NCBI GenBank assembly: GCA_002389905.1
Contig: DGRE01000032.1
Span: 41,973-105,972, forward strand
Source: Hungatella sp. UBA4396
GTDB lineage: Bacteria; Bacillota; Clostridia; Lachnospirales; Lachnospiraceae
DNA: 64,000 nucleotides
Direction: 5' to 3'
Position numbers and translations under genes: made by a program. Numbering within the stretch: the first letter of the stretch is position 1; each line of letters begins with the position of its first letter. Below, in pieces: positions 51,177 to 60,183 of the stretch. Below the pieces are notes generated by a model. That model was not told the origin of the DNA. It searched no databases and worked only from the letters and a program-made list of their open reading frames with translations.

Positions 51177-52073
51177 ATGGCAAATGCGAGAGAAATACAA
51201 AGCAGGATGAACAGCATCAAAAGCACCATGAAAATAACCAATGCCATGTATACCATTTCCTCGTCAAAGCTAAAAAAAGCAAGAAAGGCTCTGACGGATA
51301 CGGAGCCTTACTTCTACGCCCTTCACCGAACCATTGACCGGATTATCAGGCATACTCCTGACATTGAGGACCCTTATCTGGATACCAGACCGGAGATCAG
51401 GAAAGAGGACCGGAAAATTGGGTACATTGTGGTAACCGCAGATAAAGGGATGGCAGGGGCTTATAATCACAATATTTTCAAGCTGGCCCAGGAACAGATT
51501 GATAAAGGTGGAAAACCCTTTCTGTTTGTGGTAGGTGATCTGGGACGGCAGTATTTTGCTAAAAAGGGCATACCCATGGAGCATAATTTTCTCTATACGG
51601 TGCAGAATCCCAACATGAGCCGGGCCAGGATCATTGAGGAAGAGGTAGTGGATTACTTTCTGTCAGGAAAGCTTGACGAGGTACATTTAATCTACACCAG
51701 AATGGTCAATGCCATGAAAATGGAGGCTGAAATCATCCAGCTTCTCCCAATTCCCAGACAGCGGCTGACTCTGCCCATCCCCATTGACGTGCATCTGGAG
51801 GAGATTGCCATGAAGCCCTCTCCTCAGGCTGTTATCAATTCCATTGTGCCCAATTACATCGCAGGATTTATTTACGGAGGCCTGGTGGAATCCTATTCCA
51901 GCGAGCAGAATTCCAGGATGATGGCAATGCAGGCTGCTACAAAAAGCGCCCAGGATATGCTTGACGAGCTGGCGATTACCTATAACCGGGTCCGGCAGGC
52001 GGCCATTACCCAGGAGATCACCGAGGTGATCAGCGGTGCAAAGGCCCAGAAGAAGAAAAGGAAGAAGGCGTAA
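51177..52073 (+). CDS. atpG: F-type ATP synthase subunit gamma
   Basis: A 298-residue central-stalk subunit. It starts with the coiled coil MANAREIQSRMNSIKSTMKI, followed by VVTADKGMAGAYNHNIFKLA and the C-terminal helix MQAATKSAQDMLDELAITYN, RVRQAAITQEITEVISGA. Three bases separate it from atpA; it ends in a lysine-rich tail, 6 bases before atpD. Confidence 0.95.
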   Translation: MANAREIQSRMNSIKSTMKITNAMYTISSSKLKKARKALTDTEPYFYALHRTIDRIIRHTPDIEDPYLDTRPEIRKEDRKIGYIVVTADKGMAGAYNHNIFKLAQEQIDKGGKPFLFVVGDLGRQYFAKKGIPMEHNFLYTVQNPNMSRARIIEEEVVDYFLSGKLDEVHLIYTRMVNAMKMEAEIIQLLPIPRQRLTLPIPIDVHLEEIAMKPSPQAVINSIVPNYIAGFIYGGLVESYSSEQNSRMMAMQAATKSAQDMLDELAITYNRVRQAAITQEITEVISGAKAQKKKRKKA

Positions 52074-52079
52074 TCAACT

Positions 52080-53474
52080 ATGAATAAGGGAAAGATCGTT
52101 CAGGTCCTGGGACCTGTCGTAGATGTAGAATTTATAGAAGGCAGTGACCTTCCCCGCTTGAAGGACGCCCTTGAAGTGGATAACGGGGGAAAGCGCTGCA
52201 TGATGGAAGTGGCTCAGCATATGGGAAATAACACGGTCCGCTGCATTATGCTGGCCTCCAGCGAAGGCTTGTGCAGAGATATGGAAGTGACTGCTACGGG
52301 AGACGGAATCAAGGTGCCCGTAGGAACCCAGACCCTGGGACGTCTTTTCAATGTCCTGGGAGACACCATTGACGACGGAGAAAAGCTGGAAGGAGGCCCG
52401 GAATGGGTCATTCACAGAGAGCCGCCTTCCTTTGAGGAACAGAGCCCGGTTGCTGAGATTCTGGAAACGGGAATCAAGGTCATCGACCTTCTGGCTCCTT
52501 ATGCAAAGGGCGGAAAAATTGGTTTGTTCGGCGGTGCAGGTGTAGGTAAGACGGTTCTCATTCAGGAGCTGATTCATAATATTGCCACAGAGCATGGCGG
52601 ATATTCTATCTTTACCGGTGTTGGAGAGCGTTCCCGTGAGGGAAATGACCTCTGGACTGAAATGGGAGAGTCTGGTGTTATTGAAAAGACCGCCCTGGTG
52701 TTCGGTCAGATGAACGAGCCGCCGGGTGCCCGTATGCGGGTTGCTGAAACAGGACTTACCATGGCGGAGTATTTCCGTGATGAAGAGCATAAAAATGTGC
52801 TTCTGTTTATTGACAATATTTTCCGTTTCACCCAGGCCGGTTCTGAGGTTTCTGCCCTTCTTGGGCGTATGCCCTCTGCCGTGGGCTATCAGCCTACCCT
52901 GGCCACGGAAATGGGAGAATTGCAGGAGAGAATTACTTCTACTAAGAATGGTTCTGTCACTTCCGTACAGGCGGTTTATGTGCCTGCCGATGACTTGACG
53001 GATCCGGCTCCTGCCACCACCTTTGCCCATCTGGATGCCACTACGGTATTGTCCAGAAAGATCGTGGAGCAGGGTATTTACCCGGCTGTTGATCCCCTGG
53101 AATCCAACTCCCGTATTCTGGAGCCGGATGTGGTGGGAGAAGAGCATTATGAGGTGGCCCGCAGGGTGCAGGAAATCCTTCAGAAATACAAGGAGCTTCA
53201 GGATATCATCGCCATTCTGGGCATGGAGGAACTGGGAGATGATGACAAGACCACGGTTTACCGGGCCAGAAAGATTCAGAGATTCTTGTCCCAGCCATTT
53301 ACTGTGGCGGAAAACTTTACGGGCGTAAAAGGGAAATACGTTCCTCTTAAGGAGACAATCCGCGGATTTAAGGCCATTGTGGACGGTGACATGGACCAGT
53401 ATCCGGAAACGGCATTCTTTAATGTGGGAACCATTGACGAGGTCATTGAAAAAGCCGGAAGTTTAGAGGCTTAG
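52080..53474 (+). CDS. atpD: F-type ATP synthase catalytic subunit beta
   Basis: A 464-residue catalytic subunit. Walker A is FGGAGVGKTVLIQELI, followed by FTGVGERSREGNDLWTEM, VALVFGQMNEPPGARMRV-type (here ALVFGQMNEPPGARMRVAET), and the DELSEED-equivalent loop as IAILGMEELGDDDKTTVYRA. A large minus-strand open frame covers most of this gene but is a shadow. Ordinary family length. Confidence 0.97.
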   Translation: MNKGKIVQVLGPVVDVEFIEGSDLPRLKDALEVDNGGKRCMMEVAQHMGNNTVRCIMLASSEGLCRDMEVTATGDGIKVPVGTQTLGRLFNVLGDTIDDGEKLEGGPEWVIHREPPSFEEQSPVAEILETGIKVIDLLAPYAKGGKIGLFGGAGVGKTVLIQELIHNIATEHGGYSIFTGVGERSREGNDLWTEMGESGVIEKTALVFGQMNEPPGARMRVAETGLTMAEYFRDEEHKNVLLFIDNIFRFTQAGSEVSALLGRMPSAVGYQPTLATEMGELQERITSTKNGSVTSVQAVYVPADDLTDPAPATTFAHLDATTVLSRKIVEQGIYPAVDPLESNSRILEPDVVGEEHYEVARRVQEILQKYKELQDIIAILGMEELGDDDKTTVYRARKIQRFLSQPFTVAENFTGVKGKYVPLKETIRGFKAIVDGDMDQYPETAFFNVGTIDEVIEKAGSLEA

Positions 53475-53490
53475 GCAGGAGGTGCTGTCT

Positions 53491-53907
53491 GTGAGTACAA
53501 AAACATTTTATCTTCATGTGATTGCCAGTGACAAGAAATTTTTCAACGGCTTATGTCAGACCCTGGTTCTGCCTCTGGAAGATGGGGAAAAGGCAATTCT
53601 TCCCCACCACGAAGACATGGTAATTGCCCTGACGACCGGAGAAATCCGTCTCCTTGATGAAAATGACCAGTGGATTTACGGAGTGGTGGGAAGCGGTTTT
53701 GTGCAGATTGTCAATAACCGTGTGACCATGATCGTGGACACCGCCGAGCATCCCGATGAAATCGATGAACGGCGGGCCCAGGAAGCCAGAGAACGGGCAG
53801 AGGAGCAGTTGAGACAGGGGAAGAGCATTCAGGAACATTCTCATTTTGAAGCATCCCTGGCAAGATCCTTGGCAAGACTGCGGGCTAAGGAGAAGTATCA
53901 CGTTTGA
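53491..53907 (+). CDS. atpC: F-type ATP synthase subunit epsilon
   Basis: A 138-residue epsilon subunit with an N-terminal beta-barrel (FYLHVIASDKKFFNGLCQTL; ILPHHEDMVIALTTGEIRLL) and a C-terminal helical hairpin (RRAQEARERAEEQLRQGKSI; EASLARSLARLRAKEK) that can inhibit hydrolysis. The GTG at 53491 has AGGAGG 8 bases upstream. Last gene of the operon. Confidence 0.93.
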   Translation: MSTKTFYLHVIASDKKFFNGLCQTLVLPLEDGEKAILPHHEDMVIALTTGEIRLLDENDQWIYGVVGSGFVQIVNNRVTMIVDTAEHPDEIDERRAQEARERAEEQLRQGKSIQEHSHFEASLARSLARLRAKEKYHV

Positions 53908-53926
53908 TGAGGAAATAGTATAACGA

Positions 53927-53968
53927 AGAAGCGGCTGGAAAAGTCAATATACCTTTTCTGCCGCTTCT
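53927..53968. terminator. Hairpin after atpC, candidate terminator
   Basis: AGAAGCGGC pairs with GCCGCTTCT around a loop with an inner AAAAG/CTTTT. There is no clear T-run, so it may be an mRNA 3' stabiliser instead. Confidence 0.5.
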
Positions 53969-54092
53969 ATCCGCCTGGTATACCGGATTAAAAATGATAA
54001 TATTGAAATCCTGCAATGCCGGACACATTATCAAAGCATATCGTAGACCCAAGACTATGATAAAAGATGTTAAAAGCAAATCGAATGACAGC

Positions 54093-54132
54093 AAAACAGC
54101 TGGAAAAGGTAAATTTCTTTCCCAGCTGTTTT
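54093..54132 (-). terminator. Terminator of the GntR-ABC operon
   Basis: AAAACAGCTGG and CCAGCTGTTTT form an 11-bp stem with an internal AAAG/CTTT. On the minus strand it ends in TTTT. Lies 25 bases past the permease stop. Confidence 0.7.
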
Positions 54133-54156
54133 GTCTGCCCGTATGGCCCCTTTCAA

Positions 54157-55017
54157 CTACTCCAGATTAAGTCTCTTTGACAAAATGCGCTCCGTTCCAA
54201 AGAAGAATACCCCCAGTTGAATGGCGCCGAAGATAATAGAAAAAATAAAGGACATGTGAAATACATAAGTCATACTTTCCGCAGTAGGCATAGTATCAAT
54301 AAGGTTGAACAATGACTTTGCAGCAGGTGTGATTGCCGCTATAATCATTAAAAAGCCGCTGATAAAGCTGACCGCCATGGATATTGCGATATAAGCCACA
54401 ACAGACATCATGATCCGGTGACTGCTTGACAAATGGCCTAAAGCCATGGAAAAGTACATGTGATAAAGCTGCATCATTCCGCTGATGATGACCATAAGGA
54501 TCAGCTCCAGCAAAAGCAGCGGCCAGGAGGGAACTTCGGAAAGGGCCCGGCCAATGGAATCCCATACATGAGGAGAGGTAATTGCTTTGAAAAACTCTGC
54601 GGGGCCTACGGAGCCCAGTATGAGAATGACAATGGATATCATGGCTGCCAAGCTGCTGGCCAGTGACATTACGAATGCCGCCGTGCCCTTTGCGGCGATC
54701 AGCTGCCAGGGCTTTACGGGAAGGGTGAACATTAAGTAGCCTTCGTCGCACAAAAGTCCTTTGTAAAACCTCTGTATAATGACGATCAGAGTCAGGACGC
54801 TTAAGGCAACCATAACGCCGAAGTAGACAAATATGGAGATTCCCCGGATCAGGCCCAGAAGGCTGCTGACAAATCCCAGGTCATCAAGGTAATCGCTGAA
54901 CAGGGAGCCAATGCCCATAAATGCGTTGAGTATGGACACAGCGATTACCGCCAGGTAAATGGGTACAAGGGTGCGCACAATAGATTTAAATTCATATTTA
55001 CAAAGTTTGCCGAACAT
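54157..55017 (-). CDS. ABC transporter permease (ABC-2 type)
   Basis: A 286-residue membrane protein with about six hydrophobic segments (IYLAVIAVSILNAFMGIGSL; ISIFVYFGVMVALSVLTLIV; FIFSIIFGAIQLGVFFFGTE). It pairs with the ATPase encoded just upstream, with 17 bases between. The start at 55017 (MFGKLCKYEFKS) follows AAAAGGAGGAAATAAC; an ORF start at 55038 is less likely. The substrate is unknown; YtrA-type operons in Bacillus respond to cell-wall antibiotics. Confidence 0.85.
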   Translation of the reverse strand: MFGKLCKYEFKSIVRTLVPIYLAVIAVSILNAFMGIGSLFSDYLDDLGFVSSLLGLIRGISIFVYFGVMVALSVLTLIVIIQRFYKGLLCDEGYLMFTLPVKPWQLIAAKGTAAFVMSLASSLAAMISIVILILGSVGPAEFFKAITSPHVWDSIGRALSEVPSWPLLLLELILMVIISGMMQLYHMYFSMALGHLSSSHRIMMSVVAYIAISMAVSFISGFLMIIAAITPAAKSLFNLIDTMPTAESMTYVFHMSFIFSIIFGAIQLGVFFFGTERILSKRLNLE

Positions 55018-55034
55018 GTTATTTCCTCCTTTTC

Positions 55035-55742
55035 TCAATTGCTGTAGGCAAAGATCTCACGGAAAAGCTGGTCCACAGACTTGCCTTCCTGCTCGCGGAT
55101 ATTGTCTACGGTATCATGGCGTACAACCTGGCCGTCTTTGAGAAAAATAACTTCGTCCAGAACCCGTTCAATGTCGGAAATCAAATGTGTGGACAGCATG
55201 ACAGTGCCGTCTTCGTTGTAGTTGGTTAAAATGGTGTTCAAAATAAAGTCCCGTGCCGCCGGGTCAACCCCGCCGATGGGCTCATCAAGAAGATAAAGCT
55301 GGGCCTTGCGGCTCATAATAAGGGCCAGCTGCACCTTTTCCTTGGTGCCCTTAGACATGGTCTTAAGACGGTCCTTAGGCCCGATTCCCAGGGCCTTAAA
55401 CATCTCCATAGCCTTTGGGCGGTCAAAGTCCTCATAAAAGTCTGCAAAGAAATCCGTCAGATCACTGGCCTTCATCCAGTCGGCAAAATACATGCGGTCC
55501 GGCAGATAGGAAATCATTGATTTTGTTTCCACGCCGGGGGCATTTCCGCCGATCTCTAAGGTGCCGGAGCTGGGCTGTAAAAGTCCGCATAAAAGCTTGA
55601 TAAAAGTGGTTTTTCCAGAGCCGTTGGGTCCCAGAAGACCTACAATGCGACCTCTTCCCACGGTCAGATCGATATGGTTAAGGGCAGGTTTTGCACCGTA
55701 AGTCTTGGTCAGGTTCTGCGCGAGAATGAGTTCCTGATTCAT
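55035..55742 (-). CDS. ABC transporter ATP-binding protein
   Basis: A 235-residue ATPase. Walker A is GLLGPNGSGKTTFIKLL, signature-like MSKGTKEKVQLALIMSRKAQ, Walker B LYLLDEPIGGVDPAARD, and the switch histidine in STHLISDIERVLDEV. Overlaps the GntR stop by four bases (ATGA), so the operon is tightly packed as gntR-ATPase-permease. Confidence 0.93.
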   Translation of the reverse strand: MNQELILAQNLTKTYGAKPALNHIDLTVGRGRIVGLLGPNGSGKTTFIKLLCGLLQPSSGTLEIGGNAPGVETKSMISYLPDRMYFADWMKASDLTDFFADFYEDFDRPKAMEMFKALGIGPKDRLKTMSKGTKEKVQLALIMSRKAQLYLLDEPIGGVDPAARDFILNTILTNYNEDGTVMLSTHLISDIERVLDEVIFLKDGQVVRHDTVDNIREQEGKSVDQLFREIFAYSN

Positions 55743-56113
55743 ATATATTCCTCCTTTTTATTCTGCTCTGCAAGCAGTTCATAGGTCTGCTGGTCTGTGT
55801 AGCCCAGAGCCCGCATGGAAGCAAGAAATTCCTCCATCCGTGAATAGGCCAGCTTCTGACGCACGTCATGGATCAGTGACATATCCTCTGTCACCATCCG
55901 CCCTGCGGTGCGCCGGGTTTCCACCAGCCCTTTGGTTTCCAAGTCCGCCAGAGCCCGCTGCATGGTGTTGGGGTTAACGCCTGCTTCAGCCGCCAGGGCC
56001 CGCACTGTGGGTACAGCTGCGCCGGGAGCATATATTCCGGATACGATGTGCAGTGTGAGCTGCTCTGCAAGCTGTATCCAGATTGGCCGGTCATCGGTCA
56101 GTTTCCAGATCAT
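55739..56113 (-). CDS. GntR-family regulator, YtrA subfamily
   Basis: A 124-residue regulator: winged helix MIWKLTDDRPIWIQLAEQLT then VPTVRALAAEAGVNPNTMQR and a short helical dimerisation end (YTDQQTYELLAEQNKKEEYI). YtrA-type regulators usually repress their own ABC operon and bind a long inverted repeat; a candidate lies 23 bases upstream. AAAGGAGGCGGCATT precedes the ATG. Confidence 0.92.
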   Translation of the reverse strand: MIWKLTDDRPIWIQLAEQLTLHIVSGIYAPGAAVPTVRALAAEAGVNPNTMQRALADLETKGLVETRRTAGRMVTEDMSLIHDVRQKLAYSRMEEFLASMRALGYTDQQTYELLAEQNKKEEYI

Positions 56114-56135
56114 AATGCCGCCTCCTTTTGTGTTG

Positions 56136-56157
56136 TTGTATTAGGTGATTAATACAA
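56136..56157. promoter_or_regulatory. Inverted repeat, likely operator of the YtrA-type regulator
   Basis: TTGTATTA-GGTGAT-TAATACAA, a perfect 8-bp inverted repeat with a 6-base spacer just upstream of the gntR start, in its promoter region. Confidence 0.8.
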
Positions 56158-56242
56158 TAATATGATCTTTCTAATCATTTGTCAACAGATATCAGAAAAA
56201 ATTTATTTTTACTTTAAGCAATTTTCCTTTTTTTATGCAGAA

Positions 56243-56281
56243 ACGGAGGTCCGGCAGCTTTTCACACTGCCAAACCTCCGT
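56243..56281 (-). terminator. Terminator of the ZIP transporter gene
   Basis: ACGGAGGT-CC-GGCAG pairs with CTGCC-AA-ACCTCCGT. It ends 24 bases after the ZIP stop; short T-rich stretches lie on both sides. Confidence 0.75.
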
Positions 56282-56304
56282 CTTTTCCGCGGTTTTATTC
56301 CGGA

Positions 56305-57111
56305 TTATCCAAGAGCCACGTCTAAAATCATCATAATCAAAAATCCTGCCATCACTCCCAGGGTTCCAGCATTGGAATGCTCCCCTAAGTGGGCTTCGGG
56401 AATCAGTTCTTCCACGACTACATATATCATGGCTCCGGCGGCAAAGGACAGCAGCCAGGGCATGAGGGGAACCACACTTCCTGCAATAATTACCGTAAGA
56501 ATGCCGAATACCGGCTCTACCAGGCCGGACATGCTTCCCCTGAAAAATGCTTTTCCTGAGGAAAGTCCCTCCTGCCTTAAGGGGAGAGAAATGGCGGCTC
56601 CTTCCGGGAAGTTTTGTATGCCGATTCCGATTGCCAGGGCAATGGCGGCAGAAAGACTGGAAGAATCGCCTCCCTGCTGGGCGGCAAGAGCGAAGGCCAG
56701 GCCCACTGCCATGCCTTCCGGAATGTTGTGAAGGGTAACTGCCATGACAAGAAGAGTGGTCCGCTTCCAGGTGGAAGAGATTCCCTCTGCTTCATTGTTC
56801 CTTGTCTGGCTCATATCCGGATGGAGATGAGGCAGGAGAGAGTCTAAAATGATGAGGAATGCCACTCCCAGAATAAATCCTCCTGCGGCCGGAATCCAGC
56901 CGATCTGTCCCATAGCCTCTGCTTCTTCAATGGCTGGGATGAGAAGGGACCAGACGGAAGCTGCAATCATAACTCCTGCGGCAAAACCCAGAAAGATTTT
57001 CTGGATGGACTGGCCTACCTCATTCCGGAAGAAAAATACCAGTGCAGCCCCTAACGTTGTCATAAGAAATGTGAAGCCGGTGCCTCCGGCAGCCCATAAA
57101 ATTGGTGTCAT
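56305..57111 (-). CDS. ZIP-family metal (Zn/Fe) transporter
   Basis: A 268-residue ZIP protein with about eight membrane segments. The two metal-binding helices are LHNIPEGMAVGLAFALA (H-N-x-P-E-G) and IGIQNFPEGAAISLPL. A His-containing loop (DSLLPHLHPDMSQTRN) lies between segments 3 and 4. It probably imports zinc or another divalent metal. The ATG at 57111 has AAAAAGGAGGATTTAC upstream; the longer frame from 57228 has no site. Confidence 0.92.
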   Translation of the reverse strand: MTPILWAAGGTGFTFLMTTLGAALVFFFRNEVGQSIQKIFLGFAAGVMIAASVWSLLIPAIEEAEAMGQIGWIPAAGGFILGVAFLIILDSLLPHLHPDMSQTRNNEAEGISSTWKRTTLLVMAVTLHNIPEGMAVGLAFALAAQQGGDSSSLSAAIALAIGIGIQNFPEGAAISLPLRQEGLSSGKAFFRGSMSGLVEPVFGILTVIIAGSVVPLMPWLLSFAAGAMIYVVVEELIPEAHLGEHSNAGTLGVMAGFLIMMILDVALG

Positions 57112-57276
57112 GTAAATCCTCCTTTTTGCATTTAATCGATCTATTTTCATTTGAGAGTTTTCTTTTTTAATATAGCACAATCTTCCATATAGTACAATGA
57201 CATTAAATTCTCTTTCCTTTTTCGACATATTTGTGGTAAAATAGACCTGATTTTACATAGGAAAGGAATCAGTTCA

Positions 57277-58806
57277 ATGAATATTAATATATTATGGAAA
57301 AGGCGTTTTGCCCACTCCGCCCTGATGGCGGCAGCGGCCATGACACTGTTATCCGGCTGTGAAAAGACGGATCAAGCGGCAGTTTCCGGCCAGGAAGCCA
57401 CGCCCTCCATTGTTACCATAACAGAAGAAAAAAAAGAACAGCCGGTCCGCATCCTGGACCAGAGCGGAGGGCTGCTGCCGGAAATAGAAGACGTCCCGGA
57501 TTTAAAGGAAAATCCCATTCCTGAGTATCTGAGAAACGGAGTAGAGCATCCCATTGTGGCAAGCCTTCAGGAGCGTTTGATGGCTCTGGGCTTTATGGAC
57601 AATGATGAGCCGACCCATTACTTTGGAAATGTGACGGAGGCATCCATACGGACCTTCCAGCGCCAGAACAGCCTGGCTCAGGACGGAATCGTCGGGCCTG
57701 AGACCTTAAGCACCATCATGTCCCCTTGTGCCAAATACTACGCCGTATCAAAGGGCGTAGAAGGTGATGACATTTTAAGAATCCAGACCCGCCTTTATGA
57801 GCTGGGGTATCTGGCCGCTTCCGGTCAGGTAAACGGAAGCTTTGGGGACGAAACCGAAGGAGCTGTTAAAAAGCTTCAGGAGATCAACGGTCTGACAATA
57901 GACGGCAAGGTGGGACGCCAGACCACAAACCTGCTTTACAGCGATGAAATAAAGCCCAATTTCCTGGCCTACGGGGAGAAGAGTGAGGTGGTCTTATCTT
58001 CCCAGAAGCGCCTTAGGGAGCTGGGGTATTTAACTACAGAGCCGGACGGCGCATACGGAGCTGATACGGTGACAGCGGTTAAGCAGTTCCAGTCCCGGAA
58101 TGACCTGGTTGTGGACGGCTATCTGGGGCCTTCCACCAGAATCACCTTAACCAGCGCCCAGGCCCAGCCAAACGGCATGTCTTTGGGAGAGCAGGGAGAT
58201 TCTGTCACCAGGATTCAGCAGCTTTTAAATAAATACGGTTATCTGGCTTCTGCCAATGTGACGGGCTATTACGGCGAAGTGACGGAAAAAGCCGTAAAGA
58301 ATTTCCAGGCTGCAAACGGGCTTCAGGCAGACGGCTCTGTGGGCCAGCAGACCATGGGCAAGCTTACGGGAAGCGGTGTTAAGTCCGCAGGCTCCTCAGG
58401 CTCTTCCGGCGGCTCAGAAAAAGGCGGAACCGTTAAGGGCGGCTCCGGGGTCAGCGGCCTCTTATCCATAGCCAGAACCAAGCTGGGGCGGCCCTATGTA
58501 TGGGGAGCCAAGGGGCCAAGCTCCTTTGACTGCTCAGGTTTTGTGTACTGGGCCTTAAATCAGGCAGGAGTGAGACAGAGCTATGTAACCTCCTCCGGCT
58601 GGAGAAATGTGGGCAAATATACGAAAATCACCAGCTTTGGCAGCTTAAAAACAGGCGATATCATTGTGGTCAGCGGCCATGTGGGAATTGTATCAGGAGG
58701 GGGAACCGTTATCGACGCATCCTCCAGCCACGGACGGGTGGTAGAGCGCTCTCTCAGCTCCTGGTGGAGAAACAATTTTATCTGCGGCTGGCGTATATTC
58801 GGATAG
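57277..58806 (+). CDS. Lipoprotein with four peptidoglycan-binding repeats and a C-terminal NlpC/P60 peptidase
   Basis: A 509-residue secreted enzyme. The signal peptide ends in MTLLSGC (lipobox, Cys28). Four PG_binding_1 repeats follow, each ending in a DG-x-(V/L)-G motif (about residues 85-150, 160-225, 240-290 and 305-365; FGNVTEASIRTFQRQNSLAQ; YGEVTEKAVKNFQAANGLQA). A Gly/Ser-rich linker (about 370-390) leads to the NlpC/P60 domain with DCSGFVYWALNQAGV (catalytic Cys), GHVGIVSG (His) and a closing GRVVERSLSS. It would cut cell-wall peptides. Preceded by AAAGGAATCAGTTCA. No partner in an operon. Confidence 0.93.
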   Translation: MNINILWKRRFAHSALMAAAAMTLLSGCEKTDQAAVSGQEATPSIVTITEEKKEQPVRILDQSGGLLPEIEDVPDLKENPIPEYLRNGVEHPIVASLQERLMALGFMDNDEPTHYFGNVTEASIRTFQRQNSLAQDGIVGPETLSTIMSPCAKYYAVSKGVEGDDILRIQTRLYELGYLAASGQVNGSFGDETEGAVKKLQEINGLTIDGKVGRQTTNLLYSDEIKPNFLAYGEKSEVVLSSQKRLRELGYLTTEPDGAYGADTVTAVKQFQSRNDLVVDGYLGPSTRITLTSAQAQPNGMSLGEQGDSVTRIQQLLNKYGYLASANVTGYYGEVTEKAVKNFQAANGLQADGSVGQQTMGKLTGSGVKSAGSSGSSGGSEKGGTVKGGSGVSGLLSIARTKLGRPYVWGAKGPSSFDCSGFVYWALNQAGVRQSYVTSSGWRNVGKYTKITSFGSLKTGDIIVVSGHVGIVSGGGTVIDASSSHGRVVERSLSSWWRNNFICGWRIFG

Positions 58807-58821
58807 GAACGGTTAAGAATA

Positions 58822-60183
58822 ATGGGTATGAAAATGCAGAAAAAAACAATCAATATGATAACAGATCCTCCGGGAAGGGCCCTTCTCCTCTTCGCCCTTC
58901 CCATGATCCTTGGGAATCTGTTCCAGCAATTTTATAATATTATAGACTCTGTGGTGGTGGGACGTTTTGTAGGCGAGGAGGCATTGGCTTCTGTAGGAGC
59001 CTCTTATTCCATCACCAATGTTTTTATTGCCATTGCAGTAGGAGGAGGCATCGGGAGCGCAGTGGTTGTCTCCCAGTTTTTGGGGGCAGGAAAGATAGGA
59101 AATATGAAGACCGCCATATCCACCACTCTCATCAACTTTCTGGCTGTGGGAGTGGTGCTGGGCGGTCTTGGGCTTCTTTTTAATACTCATATTTTAAGGT
59201 GGATGAACACTCCTGAAAATGTCTTTTATGATGCGGCCATGTATCTTGGCATTTACTTTGGGGGCCTGCCTTTTTTATTCCTCTACAACGTGCAGGCATC
59301 AATTTTTCAGTCCATGGGAGATTCCAGAACACCTTTGTATCTGCTTATTTTTTCCTCGGCCTTAAACGTGATTTTGGATCTGGTTTTTGTAATACGCTTT
59401 TCCATGGGCGTTCCGGGGGTCGCCATTGCCACTCTTATTGCCCAGGGGCTGTCCGCTGTGCTCTCTTTTACGGTTTTAAGAAAACGCTTAAAATCCTATG
59501 AGGCGGCAGAAGCCTTCCGGCTTTATGACTGGAATACCACTCTTCAAATGATGCGGGTTGCTATTCCCTCCACAGTTCAGCAGTCCATCGTCCATGTGGG
59601 AATGCTCCTGGTTCAGTCCGTGGTCAACGTATTTGGCTCCGCGGTCATGGCAGGATTTGCGGCAGGTACCCGCATTGAGTCTACCTGTATTGTGCCCATG
59701 CTGGCCCTGGGAAGCGCCATGTCCACCTATACGGCCCAGAATATGGGAGCAGGAAAAACGGACCGGGTGAGAAAGGGTTACCGGTACTGCTATGCCATGA
59801 TAGGCGTTTTTGCAGTGGTGATCTGCCTGCTCATGATTCTCTGGGGAGATATTCTGGTCCGCAGCTTTTTAAAGGAAGGCAGCGGAGAGGCATCCTTTGG
59901 AACAGGAATGGACTATATCCGGTTCATCTCATTTTTCTATGCCCTCATAGGGCTTAAGTCGGTTACAGATGGACTTTTAAGGGGAGCTGGAGATGTTACC
60001 GTATTTACGGCTGCCAATCTGGTGAACCTGGCTATCCGCGTGTCTTTTGCAGCGGTGTTTGCCCCTGTCATCGGAGTCCAGGCTGTATGGTTTGCGGTTC
60101 CTATAGGCTGGCTGGCTAACTACCTCATTTCATTTTCCAGGTATCTTACGGGAAAGTGGGAGAGGATACGGCTCATTTCTTAA
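58822..60183 (+). CDS. MATE-family multidrug exporter
   Basis: A 453-residue membrane protein with about 12 segments in two similar halves. Blocks: ALPMILGNLFQQFYNIIDSV, ASYSITNVFIAIAVGGGIGS, MRVAIPSTVQQSIVHVGM, NVFGSAVMAGFAAGTRIEST, YTAQNMGAGKTDRVRKGYRY. MATE proteins expel drugs in exchange for Na+ or H+. It lies 15 bases after the NlpC gene, so it may share its transcript, and its 3' end overlaps the convergent kinase gene by 11 bases. Confidence 0.93.
   Translation: MGMKMQKKTINMITDPPGRALLLFALPMILGNLFQQFYNIIDSVVVGRFVGEEALASVGASYSITNVFIAIAVGGGIGSAVVVSQFLGAGKIGNMKTAISTTLINFLAVGVVLGGLGLLFNTHILRWMNTPENVFYDAAMYLGIYFGGLPFLFLYNVQASIFQSMGDSRTPLYLLIFSSALNVILDLVFVIRFSMGVPGVAIATLIAQGLSAVLSFTVLRKRLKSYEAAEAFRLYDWNTTLQMMRVAIPSTVQQSIVHVGMLLVQSVVNVFGSAVMAGFAAGTRIESTCIVPMLALGSAMSTYTAQNMGAGKTDRVRKGYRYCYAMIGVFAVVICLLMILWGDILVRSFLKEGSGEASFGTGMDYIRFISFFYALIGLKSVTDGLLRGAGDVTVFTAANLVNLAIRVSFAAVFAPVIGVQAVWFAVPIGWLANYLISFSRYLTGKWERIRLIS

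Noticed and set aside
52074..53147. 357-residue open frame on the minus strand across atpD
   Set aside because: It is antisense to a highly conserved gene, has no ribosome binding site, and its low-information composition fits a codon-bias shadow.
57601..58375. DNA repeats in the lipoprotein gene as a CRISPR-like or satellite array
   Set aside because: The repeat is at protein level (four PG-binding domains), with diverged DNA and no spacers. No CRISPR array was noticed elsewhere in the window.
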